Positions 9,525 to 18,763 are shown, counted from the stretch's first letter. The stretch is 64,000 nt of DNA from JASHVB01 sp963762885 (GCA_963762885.1 CAVXNH010000109.1:1-64000); one strand, 5' to 3'. Notes: a model not told the origin generated them from the sequence alone. Numbers and translations are program-made.

Positions 9525-9534
9525 GGGCGAGACG

Positions 9535-10068
9535 ATGTCACGCGTTGGCAAATATCCGGTCGAAATCCCGCAGGGCGTGCAGGTGGCGATCGCCGGTGGG
9601 ATGTTCACCGCCAAGGGACGGCTGGGCGAGCTGCAGCTGAAGCTGTCCGATCTGGTCGAGACCAAGGTGGACGGCAATCACGTGGTGGTCGCGCCGCATA
9701 CCCAGGCGACTCCGGCGCGCATGATGTGGGGCACCACGCGCGCGCTGATCGCCAACATGGTGAAGGGGGTTTCCGCCGGCTACACCAAGTCGATGGAGAT
9801 CACCGGCACCGGCTATCGCGCGGCGGTCGCGGGCAAGAACCTGGAGATCAACCTCGGGTTCTCGCACCAGGTGGTGTATCCGATTCCGGACGGCATCAAG
9901 ATCACCTGCGAGCGTCCAACGGCGATCAAGGTGGAAGGCGTGGACAAGCGCCTGGTCGGTCAGGTCGCGGCGGAGATCCGCGGGTTCCGTCCGCCCGAGC
10001 CCTATAAGGGCAAGGGCGTGCGCTATACCGATGAGCAAATCCGGCGCAAGGAAGGCAAGAAGAAATGA
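9535..10068 (+). CDS. rplF: 50S ribosomal protein L6
   Basis: Complete L6 of 177 residues, beginning MSRVGKYPVEIPQGVQVAI. The signature region RPPEPYKGKGVRYTDEQIRR lies near the C-terminus. L6 sits at the base of the L7/L12 stalk by the sarcin-ricin loop. Start at the ATG at 9535, ten bases after the rpsH stop with an upstream GAGGGCGAG. An internal in-frame ATG at 9469 belongs to rpsH. The frame is intact. Confidence 0.97.
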   Translation: MSRVGKYPVEIPQGVQVAIAGGMFTAKGRLGELQLKLSDLVETKVDGNHVVVAPHTQATPARMMWGTTRALIANMVKGVSAGYTKSMEITGTGYRAAVAGKNLEINLGFSHQVVYPIPDGIKITCERPTAIKVEGVDKRLVGQVAAEIRGFRPPEPYKGKGVRYTDEQIRRKEGKKK

Positions 10069-10080
10069 CGATGTCTCCAT

Positions 10081-10197
10081 CGTCATGGCCCCCACGGGTC
10101 GGGCCAGAGGCCCGCCCGAGGACAAGCTAAGGCCGGCCATCCACGACTTGAATCGCCAAGGAAGACGTGGATGGCGGGGCCAATCCCCGCCATGACG
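10081..10197 (+). repeat. palindromic repeat (family B) between rplF and rplR
   Basis: The 150-base rplF-rplR gap is mostly a composite inverted repeat. The outer arms are cgtcatggc and gccatgacg; inside, ggccatccacg pairs with cgtggatggc. The layout, gtcatg...ccacg...cgtgg...catgac, recurs at 48892, 55858 and 63378, and a perfect relative lies at 61981. It interrupts the spc operon, where genes are normally packed tightly, and would fold in the transcript. Confidence 0.75.
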
Positions 10198-10218
10198 TCC
10201 GGCCAAGGAGTATGACGC

Positions 10219-10581
10219 ATGAGCGCGCCTCAGGAACTTCGCGACCGGCGGCGCCAGCGCCTGCGCTTCCAGTTGCGTCACAAGGCGAACGGGCGGCCGC
10301 GGCTGTCGGTGTTCCGTTCGGGCAAGAACATCTACGCGCAGGTTATCGACGACGGTGCGGGGCGCACGGTTGCCGCCGCCTCGTCGCTGGACAAGTCGCT
10401 GCGCGAGGCACTGAAGACCGGCGCCGACAAGGAAGCCGCCGCTGCGGTGGGCAAGCTGGTGGCGGAACGGGCGATCGCCGCGGGCATCAAGCAGGTGGTG
10501 TTCGATCGCGGCGCGTATCTTTATCACGGCCGCGTCAAGGCGCTGGCCGAGGCCGCCCGCGAAGGCGGCCTGGACTTCTAG
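10219..10581 (+). CDS. rplR: 50S ribosomal protein L18
   Basis: Complete L18 of 120 residues, recognised from the opening RRRQRLRFQLRHKANGRPRL, then SVFRSGKNIYAQVIDD and the end VFDRGAYLYHGRVKALAEAA. L18 binds 5S rRNA with L5. The ATG at 10219 follows an AAGGAG ribosome-binding site. The gap to rplF is unusually long because of the repeat before it. Confidence 0.97.
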   Translation: MSAPQELRDRRRQRLRFQLRHKANGRPRLSVFRSGKNIYAQVIDDGAGRTVAAASSLDKSLREALKTGADKEAAAAVGKLVAERAIAAGIKQVVFDRGAYLYHGRVKALAEAAREGGLDF

Positions 10582-10593
10582 GGAAGAGCAAGC

Positions 10594-11194
10594 ATGGCAC
10601 GTGAACCCAGAGAAGGCGGCCGCGGCCGGGAGCGCGAGCGCGATCGGGACGCCGATGACGGGCTGATCGACAAGCTGGTCACCATCAACCGCGTGGCGAA
10701 AGTGGTGAAGGGCGGCCGGCGTTTCGCGTTCGCAGCGCTGGTGGTGGCGGGCGACCAGAAGGGCCGCGTCGGCTGGGGCCACGGCAAGGCGCGCGAGGTG
10801 CCGGAGGCGATCCGCAAGGCGACGGAGCGTGCCAAGCGCGGCATGATCCGGGTGCCGATGAAGGAAGGCCGCACGCTGCACCACGACGTGGAAGGGCGCT
10901 TCGGCGCCGGCAAGGTGATCCTGCGCACCGCGGTGGCCGGCACCGGCATCATCGCCGGCGGTCCGCTGCGCGCTCTGTTCGAGACGCTGGGGATCGGCGA
11001 CGTGGTGGCCAAGTCGCTCGGCAGCCGCAACCCGCACAACATGGTCAAGGCCGCGTTCGACGCGCTGCATCATTGTGCGTCGCCGCGCTCGGTGGCGACG
11101 CGGCGCGGGCAAGAAGGTGGCGGAGCTGTTCGCCCGCCGCGATGCGACACCAGCCCAGGCGGCGGCGCAGCCAGAGGAGGGCGCGAGTGCCTAA
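10594..11194 (+). CDS. rpsE: 30S ribosomal protein S5 (one-base frameshift near the end)
   Basis: S5 has a double-stranded-RNA-binding fold and is important for decoding accuracy. It starts with a charged leader (GGRGRERERDRD) and continues LIDKLVTINRVAKVVKGGRR. The conserved region GTGIIAGGPLRALFETLGIG and RNPHNMVKAAFDALH is intact. After about 11110 an extra base shifts the frame; correcting it gives KKVAELFARRDATPAQAAAQ and a TAA at 11192-11194. The end then overlaps the rpmD GTG by 8 bases. Confidence 0.93.
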
Positions 11195-11370
11195 GGTACG
11201 CGTCGACGCAGACCGGCTCGTCGTTCGGGCAGAAGCCGGGCCAGAAAGAGACGCTGATCGGGCTGGGCCTGAACAAGCAGCGCCGCACGCGCGAGCTGGA
11301 AGATACTCCGGCGGTGCGCGGCATGATCCGCAAGGTCGCCCACCTGATCAAGGTGGAGGAGCAAGCCTGA
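11187..11370 (+). CDS. rpmD: 50S ribosomal protein L30 (one extra base near the start)
   Basis: L30 is a small bacterial-type protein of the large subunit. A GTG at 11187, after the ribosome-binding site agaggagg, begins MPKVRVTQTGSSFGQKPGQ once one base near 11205 is removed. The remainder, KETLIGLGLNKQRRTRELED with MIRKVAHLIKVEEQA, is unmistakable. Reconstructed length is about 60 residues, as expected. The start overlaps the end of rpsE by 8 bases, suggesting translational coupling. Confidence 0.92.
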
Positions 11371-11371
11371 C

Positions 11372-11856
11372 ATGAATTTAATGAGTTGCGGGACAATCAG
11401 GGCGCGCGCCTGAAGTCGAAGCGGCTGGGCCGCGGCATTGGCTCGGGCAAGGGCAAGACGTCCGGCAAGGGCGTCAAGGGGCAGTTGGCGCGCACCGGCG
11501 TGTCGATCAACGGCTTCGAGGGCGGGCAGATGCCGCTCTACCGGCGGCTGCCGAAGCGCGGCTTCACCAATATTTTCCGCAAGGAATACGCGCCGGTGAA
11601 CCTGGGTGCGTTGGAGGCGGCCATCGCGGCAGGCAAGATCGATGGCGGCGCGCCGATTACCGAAGCGACGCTGGCGGCGGCCGGGCTCGTGCGCGGCCGG
11701 CTCGACGGCGTGCGGCTGCTGGGCAATGGCGAATTGACCCGGGCGATCACCATCACCGTGTCGGGCGCCTCGGCGTCGGCGCGGGCGGCGGTGGAAAAGG
11801 CCGGCGGGACGATCACCACGACGGTAGTGGCTAAGGAAAAGACCGAGGCGGCGTGA
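11372..11856 (+). CDS. rplO: 50S ribosomal protein L15 (one lost base near the start)
   Basis: L15 is a late assembly protein of the large subunit. The expected MNLNELRDNQGARLKSKRLG is obtained from the ATG at 11372 by restoring one A near 11380. The alternative in-frame start is a TTG at 11386. The glycine-rich signature RGIGSGKGKTSGKGVKGQ and GFEGGQMPLYRRLPKRGFTN is intact. About 161 residues, ending KEKTEAA. It is followed by a 180-base gap filled by a palindromic repeat before secY. Confidence 0.93.
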
Positions 11857-11864
11857 TATACACT

Positions 11865-12020
11865 AAACCTCTCCCGCCTGTGGCGGGAGAGGTCGAGGTG
11901 CGTCAGCACCGAGGGTGAGGGCGATCGGGTCGGCACGTAGCAGGTAGGGCGTGCCGACCCGATCACCCTCACCCGCCGCTCCGCGGCGACCTCTCCCGCG
12001 CGAAGCGCGGGAGAGGTTTA
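11865..12020 (+). repeat. long palindromic repeat (family A) between rplO and secY
   Basis: About 156 bases made of three nested hairpins. The ends are cctctcccgc...gcgggagagg stem-loops, and the middle pairs gatcgggtcggcac with gtgccgacccgatc. The same unit recurs in full at 18618 and 36213 and as half-units at 15893 and 54611. It lies within an operon whose other gaps are only a few bases. It may act as a processing or attenuation site, or may simply be a tolerated mobile repeat. Confidence 0.85.
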
Positions 12021-12036
12021 GAACGAGGGGATCCCA

Positions 12037-13380
12037 ATGGCGTCTGCTGCCGAACAGCTTGCGGCGAACCTTAACCTCGGCGTCTTCTCCAAGGCGACCG
12101 AACTCAAGAACCGCATCTGGTTCACCCTCGGGGCGCTGATCGTCTACCGTGTCGGCACCTATATCCCGATCCCCGGCGTGGACGCCTCGGTGATGGGCGA
12201 GATGCTGTCGCAGCATGGCGGCGGCGGCATCCTGGGCATGTTCGACATGTTCACCGGCGGCGCGCTGCGGCGCATGACGGTGTTCGCCCTGAACATCATG
12301 CCCTACATCAGTGCCAGCATCATCACGCAGTTGATGTCGGCGGCGATTCCTTCCCTGGAACAACTGAAGAAAGAGGGCGAGCAGGGGCGGAAGAAACTCA
12401 ATCAGTACACGCGATACCTGACCGTGTTCATCGCCATGATCCAGTCGTACGGCATCGCCGTCGGGTTGGAGAGCATGCGCGGCACCTTCGGTCCCGCGGT
12501 GCCTTATCCCGGCATGTTCTTCATCTTCTCCACCGTGATCACGCTGGTCGGCGGCACGATGTTCCTGATGTGGGTGGGCGAACAGATCACCGCACGCGGC
12601 GTGGGCAACGGCACCAGCCTGATCATCATGTCCGGCATCGTCGCCAACCTGCCGAACGCGCTCGCATCCTTGCTCGAACTCGGCCGCACCGGCGCGCTGT
12701 CGCCGTTCTTCATCGTGGCGTTCATCGTGCTGGCGGTGGCGGTCGTCGCGTTCATCGTGTTCATGGAGCGGGCGCAGCGGCGCATCCATGTGCAGTATCC
12801 TAAGCGTCAGGTCGGCAACCGGATGTTCGGTGGCGACTCGACGCATATCCCGCTTAAGATCAACACCTCGGGCGTGATCCCGCCGATCTTCGCCAGTTCC
12901 ATCCTGCTGATCCCCGCGACGATCGCCGGGTTTTCGGGTGGTGGCGGGCCGGGCTGGCTGCAGTTCATCGGCAACCAGCTTTCGCACGGCCAGCCGCTGT
13001 TCATGCTGCTGTATGCCGGGATGATCATCTTCTTCTCGTATTTCTACACCGCGGTGGTGTTCAATCCGGAAGAGACGGCGGACAATCTGAAGAAATACGG
13101 CGGCTTCATCCCCGGCATCCGGCCGGGCAGTGCCACCGCCGAGTATTTCGACAAGGTGCTGACGCGGCTGACCACGGTGGGCGGGCTGTACCTTGTCGCG
13201 GTGTGCCTGCTGCCGGAGATCCTGATCAACGATTACGGTTTGCCGTTCTACTTCGGCGGCACCTCGATCCTGATCGTCGTGTCCGTCACCATGGACACGG
13301 TGACGCAAATCCAGTCTCATTTGCTCGCGCACCAGTATGAGGGACTGATCAAGAAGGCGCGCGTTCGGGGGAAACGGTGA
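12037..13380 (+). CDS. secY: preprotein translocase subunit SecY
   Basis: Complete SecY of 447 residues, the channel-forming subunit of the SecYEG translocon in the inner membrane. Hydrophobic segments alternate with charged loops along the whole length. Recognisable parts are YRVGTYIPIPGVDASVM near the first membrane segment, NIMPYISASIITQLMSA near the plug and lateral-gate region, YTRYLTVFIAMIQSYGIAVG and NPEETADNLKKYGGFIPGIR. The frame is intact. It normally follows rplO directly; here a family A repeat is between them. Confidence 0.97.
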   Translation: MASAAEQLAANLNLGVFSKATELKNRIWFTLGALIVYRVGTYIPIPGVDASVMGEMLSQHGGGGILGMFDMFTGGALRRMTVFALNIMPYISASIITQLMSAAIPSLEQLKKEGEQGRKKLNQYTRYLTVFIAMIQSYGIAVGLESMRGTFGPAVPYPGMFFIFSTVITLVGGTMFLMWVGEQITARGVGNGTSLIIMSGIVANLPNALASLLELGRTGALSPFFIVAFIVLAVAVVAFIVFMERAQRRIHVQYPKRQVGNRMFGGDSTHIPLKINTSGVIPPIFASSILLIPATIAGFSGGGGPGWLQFIGNQLSHGQPLFMLLYAGMIIFFSYFYTAVVFNPEETADNLKKYGGFIPGIRPGSATAEYFDKVLTRLTTVGGLYLVAVCLLPEILINDYGLPFYFGGTSILIVVSVTMDTVTQIQSHLLAHQYEGLIKKARVRGKR

Positions 13381-13437
13381 TGGCCGGATAAGTCCGGCCA
13401 TGACAAGGGAAGGTAGGGCAGTCGCCCGAAACCAGAT

Positions 13438-14100
13438 ATGAAACTGATTTTGTTGGGCCCGCCTGGCGCGGGCAAGGGTACGCAGGCCAAGCGGTTGCAG
13501 GATCGCTATGGGATTGCGCAGGTCTCAACCGGCGACATGCTGCGGGCCGAGGTGGCCGCGGGCACCCCGATCGGACGGGAGGCCAAGGCGGTGATGGAGG
13601 CAGGGCAGCTTGTCTCCGACGACATCCTGATCCGCATGCTGCGGTCACGCATAGAGCAATCGGACGCCGCCAAGGGCTTCATCCTGGACGGGTTTCCGCG
13701 CACGGTGCCGCAGGCGCAGGCGCTGGACCGGATGCTGGCGGAAAAGGGCATGAAGCTGGACGCCGTGATCGAGTTGCAGGTCGATGACGCCGCGTTGGTG
13801 GATCGCATTGCCGGGCGCTTCACCTGCGCGCAATGCGGTGCCGGCTACCACGACACATTCCAGCCGCCGCGCGAGGCGGGCAAGTGCGATGCCTGCGGGA
13901 CGACGCAATTTACCCGCCGCGCCGACGACAACCGCGAGACGGTAACGGCTCGGCTGGAGGCGTATCACCGCCAGACCGCGCCGATCCTGCCGCACTATGC
14001 CGCGCAGGGGGTGCTGCGCTCGGTGGACGGCATGGCGGAGATCGACGCGGTCACGCGGCAGATTTGGGACGTGCTGGAGAAGCTTCCGGCCACGGTGTGA
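13438..14100 (+). CDS. adk: adenylate kinase
   Basis: Adenylate kinase of 220 residues interconverts ATP + AMP and 2 ADP in the cytoplasm. The P-loop GPPGAGKGTQ is at residues 6-15, and the AMP-binding motif DGFPRTVPQA is near residue 80. The lid domain carries four cysteines (CAQC and CDACG), suggesting the zinc-stabilised long form. It follows secY, the usual order in alphaproteobacteria. ATG at 13438; the frame is intact. Confidence 0.97.
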   Translation: MKLILLGPPGAGKGTQAKRLQDRYGIAQVSTGDMLRAEVAAGTPIGREAKAVMEAGQLVSDDILIRMLRSRIEQSDAAKGFILDGFPRTVPQAQALDRMLAEKGMKLDAVIELQVDDAALVDRIAGRFTCAQCGAGYHDTFQPPREAGKCDACGTTQFTRRADDNRETVTARLEAYHRQTAPILPHYAAQGVLRSVDGMAEIDAVTRQIWDVLEKLPATV

Positions 14101-14271
14101 GGCCGACGGAAGCCTGAGCGGTCAGATAGCAGCACACGTGCATCGGGCCTGAGGCGCAAGGCAAAGTCCATGTGGTGAACGCGCGCGACTGTCGTCCGCA
14201 AATTGCGGTTGCGACCGGGCCCGCCATGCTACGGTGGGGAGCAACGCGAACCCAGCAACGGAGCCAAATCG

Positions 14272-15832
14272 GTGGACCCAGCCAGCGAACTGCGCCGTGC
14301 CGATACGCTCCATCTCGAGGGCAAATACCAGGAGGCGATCGAGGCCTACCGCAGTGCCCTGGCGGGCAACGCTTCGCTACATGCGGCCTGGTACGGCCTC
14401 GGCTGCGCCAGCCTGACGCTGAAGGTGTACGCGGATGCGGCCGATGCGCTGCGTCATGCCGTGGGCTTGGTGCCGAACGCGGATGTGGTCCGCTGCAACC
14501 TGGCCGAAGCATTGTTCAACCTCGGCGAAACCGACGCTGCGATCGCCGAGTATCAGCGCGCAGCGGAGAGCGCCAATGCCGAGGTGCGGTCGGTCGCGCT
14601 GGGCGGCATCGCCTGCATTGCGCCGGGCGCTCCGCAACAGGACAATGCCTCCATTCTGGCGGCACGGCGGCGCTGGATCGAGTGGCAGGCGCGCGGTGTG
14701 AACCGCGTCACCGCAACGCCACACGAAGCGGGACGCAAATTGCGGGTCGGCTATCTCGGAGCGTTCTTCGGCGCGCGCAACTGGATGAAGATGTATATGG
14801 GCGTCCTCAACGCCCATGATCGCGACCGCTTCGAGATCCACTTCCTCGCCGATCGAACGACGCCGTCGGCGGAGGCCGGCTATGTCGATCACGCGGAGGA
14901 TCGCATCTGGGAGCTTGGTGACGTTTCGAACGCGGCCCTGGCACAGCACATTGTGGATGCGGGTTTGGACGTGCTGGTAGACCTGAACGGCTACAGCTTC
15001 CAGCGCCGCCTGCCGTTGTTTCTGTATCGGCCGGCACGATTGCAGGTCTGCTGGCAGGGCATGTACGGCACCACCGGCCTGCCCGAAATCGACTGGCTGG
15101 TGGGCGACGCTGCGGTGATCCCGCCAGAGGAGGAACAGTTTTACAGCGAGCCGATCGTTCGGGTTCCCGGTTCTGTACATTCCGTTCTCAGTGTTCTATC
15201 CGGTGCCGGTCATAGCGCCGCCGCCGTGTCTGAGCGCAGGGCATCTGACGTTCGGCTGCTTCGCCTCGGCCTACAAACTGACGGAACCGACGATCGCGGC
15301 GTATGCCGCGATCCTGCGCGACGCGCCGGCCACCCGGCTGTTGATGCGCAACCGCGCGCTGGACGAGGCATCAAACCGCGCCGCATTGCTGGGCCGTTTC
15401 GCCCGGTATGGCGTGTCGGCGGAGCGGCTGACCCTGGAGGGCGGGGCGGAGCACTTCGACTTCCTGTGTGGCTACGACAGGGTCGATGTGGCGCTGGATA
15501 CGTTCCCCTATAACGGTGGCACCACGACGGCCGAGGCGCTCTGGCAGGGTGTCCCGGTGCTGACCCACAACGGCGATCGTTGGGCGAGCCGCACCAGCCG
15601 CTCATTGCTGCTGGCGGGCGGGTTGTCCGAGTGGGTCGCGGCGGACGTGGCCGGATTCCAGGCCGCCGCCGTCGCCCTGGCGCATGCCCCCGACACGCCG
15701 GCGCGGCTGGCGGCACTGCGCGTCGAACTGCGCAAGCGGCTGCGGGCGAGTGGAGCATGCGACGTGGTGGGACTGTGCCGTTCGCTGGAGGAGTTATACA
15801 GCGCGAGAGCGGGCGTGGGAGAGACGCGATAG
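14272..15832 (+). CDS. TPR / O-GlcNAc-transferase-like (SPINDLY-type, GT41) protein, one frameshift
   Basis: The N-terminal part has TPR-like helices (ADTLHLEGKYQEAIEAYRSA, then AALAGNASLHAAWYGLG and NLAEALFNLGETDAAIAEYQ). A GT41-type catalytic region follows. Its first half includes RKLRVGYLGAFFG, VLVDLNGYSFQRRLPLFLYR and QGMYGTTGLPEIDWL. Near 15175 one base disrupts the frame. The second half continues with HLTFGCFASAYKLTEPTI and VDVALDTFPYNGGTTTAEAL, a region that binds UDP-sugar in this family. GTG start at 14272 chosen because of the upstream GGAG; an in-frame ATG at 14203 is possible. Inferred role: glycosylation of a surface or secreted protein. Its placement between adk and rpsM is unusual. 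Confidence 0.85.
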
Positions 15833-15892
15833 GCGGTGGTGGATCGTGTCGGAAGGCTGCGTTGCCTTCGAGACCGGCAGAAGAAGGGCAGT

Positions 15893-15962
15893 GTGCCGAC
15901 CCGATCACCCTCACCCTTGATGCTTCGCATCTCGACCTCTCCCGCTCCCGCGGGAGAGGTTT
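15893..15962 (+). repeat. palindromic repeat, family A half-unit
   Basis: This matches the right half of the 11865-12020 element: gtgccgacccgatcaccctc, then a cctctcccgct...gggagaggt stem-loop. It lies between the glycosyltransferase gene and rpsM. An almost identical half-unit is at 54611-54680. Confidence 0.8.
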
Positions 15963-16135
15963 GCAACTCGCGGAATGTTGATATCGCTGCGTTGACTCCG
16001 GTCGGGCCGCGACTATAGTCCCGACCTTCGGCGCACCCCCGTTTGGGGGCGGTGCCGTTTGGTCAGTTTCTCGCCCTATCCGGGGCAATTCAGCAAACGT
16101 CCGGCGTTCGCGCCGGGGCGACAGGAGTGGCAGGC

Positions 16136-16513
16136 GTGGCGCGTATTGCCGGCGTGAACATCCCGACCAACAAGCGTGTGACCATAGGGCTGCGGTATAT
16201 CTACGGTATCGGCCCGACCAAGGCGGCAGAGATCTGCACCCGCCTCAGCATCCCTGACGAGCGGCGGGTCAACCAGCTCTCCGATGAGGAGGTGCTGCGC
16301 ATCCGCGAGCTGGTCGACCGCGAATACCAGGTCGAGGGCGATCTGCGGCGCGAAGTGGCGATGAACATCAAGCGGCTGATGGACCTGGGCTGCTATCGCG
16401 GCCTGCGGCATCGTCGTGGCTTGCCGGTGCATGGCCAGCGCACCCACACCAACGCCCGCACCCGCAAGGGCAAGGCGGTAGCGATTGCCGGCAAGAAAAA
16501 AGTCACCAAATAA
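16136..16513 (+). CDS. rpsM: 30S ribosomal protein S13
   Basis: S13, 125 residues, beginning at a GTG at 16136 that gives MARIAGVNIPTNKRVTIGLR. An acaggag ribosome-binding site lies about 9 bases upstream. Earlier in-frame starts would add about 31 residues not seen in the family. The signature LRHRRGLPVHGQRTHTNART is near the C-terminus. S13 bridges the two subunits at the head. The frame is intact. It starts the alpha operon here. Confidence 0.96.
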   Translation: MARIAGVNIPTNKRVTIGLRYIYGIGPTKAAEICTRLSIPDERRVNQLSDEEVLRIRELVDREYQVEGDLRREVAMNIKRLMDLGCYRGLRHRRGLPVHGQRTHTNARTRKGKAVAIAGKKKVTK

Positions 16514-16619
16514 GCCGGTCTCGCTGCCCGGCGCCTACCACGCAGAATGACGGCAGCCGCCCCATCGCAGATTCCCTCGGCGAAAGGGGCGGCGCGGATT
16601 TGGAACAGGATCACCCCCA

Positions 16620-17018
16620 ATGGCGAGACCGGCCACGGCTACAGCGCGTCCCCGCAGGAAGGAGCGCAAGAATATCACGTCCGGCGTCGCCCACGTGGCG
16701 GCGACGTTCAACAATACGGTGATCACCATCACCGACGCGCAAGGCAATGCCATCGCGTGGTCGTCGGCTGGCAGCCAGGGCTTCAAGGGCAGCCGCAAGT
16801 CGACGCCGTATGCCGCGCAGGTTGCCGCCGAGGACGCCGGCAAGAAGGCGCGCGAGCACGGGATGGAAACGCTGGAAATCGAAGTGAGCGGGCCCGGCTC
16901 GGGTCGCGAAAGCGCGCTTCGGGCGCTGCAGGCGGTGGGCTTCTCGGTCACCGCGATCCGCGACATGACGCCGATCCCGCATAACGGCTGCCGGCCGCGC
17001 AAGCGCCGGCGCGTCTGA
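16620..17018 (+). CDS. rpsK: 30S ribosomal protein S11
   Basis: Complete S11 of 132 residues, with VAHVAATFNNTVITITDAQG in the N-terminal half and the signature RDMTPIPHNGCRPRKRRRV at the C-terminus. S11 is on the 30S platform near the E site. The leader MARPATATARPRRKERKNIT is typical. The start at 16620 directly follows a caccccca stretch with no strong Shine-Dalgarno, so translation may be coupled or rely on other features. Confidence 0.96.
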   Translation: MARPATATARPRRKERKNITSGVAHVAATFNNTVITITDAQGNAIAWSSAGSQGFKGSRKSTPYAAQVAAEDAGKKAREHGMETLEIEVSGPGSGRESALRALQAVGFSVTAIRDMTPIPHNGCRPRKRRRV

Positions 17019-17117
17019 TTTTCGTTTGATTTCCCTGGGGCGGGGGCCGCATCCCGCGCGGGCCAGGTTGACGGTACAGGAACCGTGCGGCGGCGCGGTC
17101 CGAAAGGTATCCAGGCC

Positions 17118-18149
17118 ATGAGGCAGAGCGCAGTCATTCAGAGGAACTGGCAATCCCTGATCAAGCCGGAAAAGCTTGAAGTCGAGCCGGGCGCCGACCC
17201 GTCGCGCATGGCGACGGTGGTCGCCGAGCCGCTGGAGCGCGGCTTCGGCATGACCCTCGGCAATGCCATCCGCCGCATCCTGCTGTCCTCGTTGCAGGGC
17301 GCCGCGGTGACCGCAGTGCAGATCGACGGCGTGCTGCACGAATTCAGCAGCATTCCGGGCGTGCGCGAGGACGTCACCGACATCGTGCTGAACATCAAGC
17401 AGCTCGCGCTGCGGATGCACGGTGAGGGGCCGAAGCGGATGACGCTGACCGCCACTGGGCCGGGCGAGGTGCGCGCCGGGCAGATCCAGGCCGGCCACGA
17501 CATCGACATCATGAACCCCGAGCTGGTGATCTGCACGCTGGATGACGGCGTGAAGCTGGGCATGGAGTTCACCGTCAACCTCGGCAAGGGCTACGTGGCC
17601 TCGGCGGCGAACCGGCCGGAGGATGCACCGATCGGGCTGATCCCCGTGGATGCGATCTATTCGCCGGTGCGCCGGGTGTCGTATCGCGTCGAGCCGACCC
17701 GCGTGGGGCAGGTGACCGACTACGATAAGCTGCTGCTGACGGTGGAGACCAACGGCGCGGTGACGCCGGAGGATTCGGTGGCGCTGGCCTCACGCATCCT
17801 GCAAGACCAGTTGCAGCTCTTCATCAACTTCGAGGAGCCGCAGCAGCTTCGCGCAGAGGAGCCGCAGGACGACCTGCCGTTCAACCGCAACCTGCTGCGC
17901 AAGGTGGACGAGCTGGAGCTGTCGGTGCGCTCGGCCAACTGCCTGAAGAACGACAATATCGTCTACATCGGCGATTTGGTGCAGAAGTCCGAACAGGAAA
18001 TGCTGCGCACGCCGAACTTCGGCCGCAAGTCGCTGAACGAGATCAAGGAAGTATTGACCTCGATGGGACTGTCGCTCGGCATGACCGTGTCGGGCTGGCC
18101 GCCGGAGAATATCGAGGACCTGGCCAAGCGGCTCGAAGAGCCGTTCTGA
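17118..18149 (+). CDS. rpoA: DNA-directed RNA polymerase alpha subunit
   Basis: RNA polymerase alpha of 343 residues. The N-terminal assembly domain includes EPLERGFGMTLGNAIRRILL and SSLQGAAVTAVQIDGVLHEF. The C-terminal DNA-binding domain has LELSVRSANCLKNDNIVYIG and GRKSLNEIKEVLTSMGLSLG. The ATG at 17118 is preferred over a GTG at 17085, because family members begin close to the motif after QSAVIQRNW and an aaagg sequence lies upstream. The frame is intact. Confidence 0.97.
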   Translation: MRQSAVIQRNWQSLIKPEKLEVEPGADPSRMATVVAEPLERGFGMTLGNAIRRILLSSLQGAAVTAVQIDGVLHEFSSIPGVREDVTDIVLNIKQLALRMHGEGPKRMTLTATGPGEVRAGQIQAGHDIDIMNPELVICTLDDGVKLGMEFTVNLGKGYVASAANRPEDAPIGLIPVDAIYSPVRRVSYRVEPTRVGQVTDYDKLLLTVETNGAVTPEDSVALASRILQDQLQLFINFEEPQQLRAEEPQDDLPFNRNLLRKVDELELSVRSANCLKNDNIVYIGDLVQKSEQEMLRTPNFGRKSLNEIKEVLTSMGLSLGMTVSGWPPENIEDLAKRLEEPF

Positions 18150-18172
18150 GCACGGCGGAAGGGGACTGAACC

Positions 18173-18613
18173 ATGCGTCACGGGGTTGCCGGGCGGAAGC
18201 TCAACGTCACATCCAGCCATCGCGAGGCCATGTTTCGCAACATGGCGCATGCGCTGATTAAGCATGAGCAAATCACCACCACGCTGCCCAAGGCCAAGGA
18301 GCTGCGGCCGGTGGCGGAAAAGCTGATCACCCTCGGCAAGAAGGGTGGGCTGGCGAACCGCCGGCTGGCTCATGCGAAGCTGCGCGACGATGCAGTGGTG
18401 GACAAGCTGTTCGACACGCTGGCCACACGCTATCGCGGGCGCGCCGGAGGCTACACGCGGGTGCTGAAGGCCGGCATGCGCTATGGCGATGCGGCGGACA
18501 TGGCGGTGATCGAACTGGTGGATCGCAACGTGGAGGCGAAGGGCCAGGATAGCGGCCCGGTGCAGCAGACCACGCCGGACGACGACGAGCCGGGCGCCGC
18601 CGCGGCTGGATGA
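18173..18613 (+). CDS. rplQ: 50S ribosomal protein L17
   Basis: L17 of 146 residues, beginning MRHGVAGRKLNVTSSHREAM and containing NMAHALIKHEQITTTLPKAK. L17 is near the tunnel exit. The last 25 residues form an acidic, low-complexity tail (TTPDDDEPGAAAAG). It is the last gene of the alpha operon; five bases after its stop a family A palindrome begins and may end the transcript. Confidence 0.96.
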   Translation: MRHGVAGRKLNVTSSHREAMFRNMAHALIKHEQITTTLPKAKELRPVAEKLITLGKKGGLANRRLAHAKLRDDAVVDKLFDTLATRYRGRAGGYTRVLKAGMRYGDAADMAVIELVDRNVEAKGQDSGPVQQTTPDDDEPGAAAAG

Positions 18614-18617
18614 AAAC

Positions 18618-18763
18618 AACCTCTCCCGCTGCGCGGGAGAGGTCGGCGCGGAGCGCCGGGTGAGGGTGATCGGGTCGGCAAGCCCTACCTGCTACGTGCC
18701 GACCCGATCATCCTCACCCTCGTCGCTTCGCGCCTCGACCTCTCCCGCGAAGCGGGAGAGGTA
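18618..18763 (+). repeat. long palindromic repeat (family A) after rplQ, overlapping the 3' end of a YD-repeat gene
   Basis: A full family A unit: outer cctctcccgc...gggagaggt stem-loops and an inner gatcgggtcggc / gccgacccgatc pairing. It separates the convergent rplQ (plus) and YD-repeat gene (minus). Its right arm (18714-18763) is also protein-coding on the minus strand, supplying the last 15 codons and stop of the YD protein. It may also work as a bidirectional terminator. Confidence 0.85.

Noticed and set aside
11863..13401. A 512-residue minus-strand frame opposite secY
   Set aside because: It is antisense to a clear membrane-protein gene and is rich in His, Arg and Asp, typical of shadow frames.
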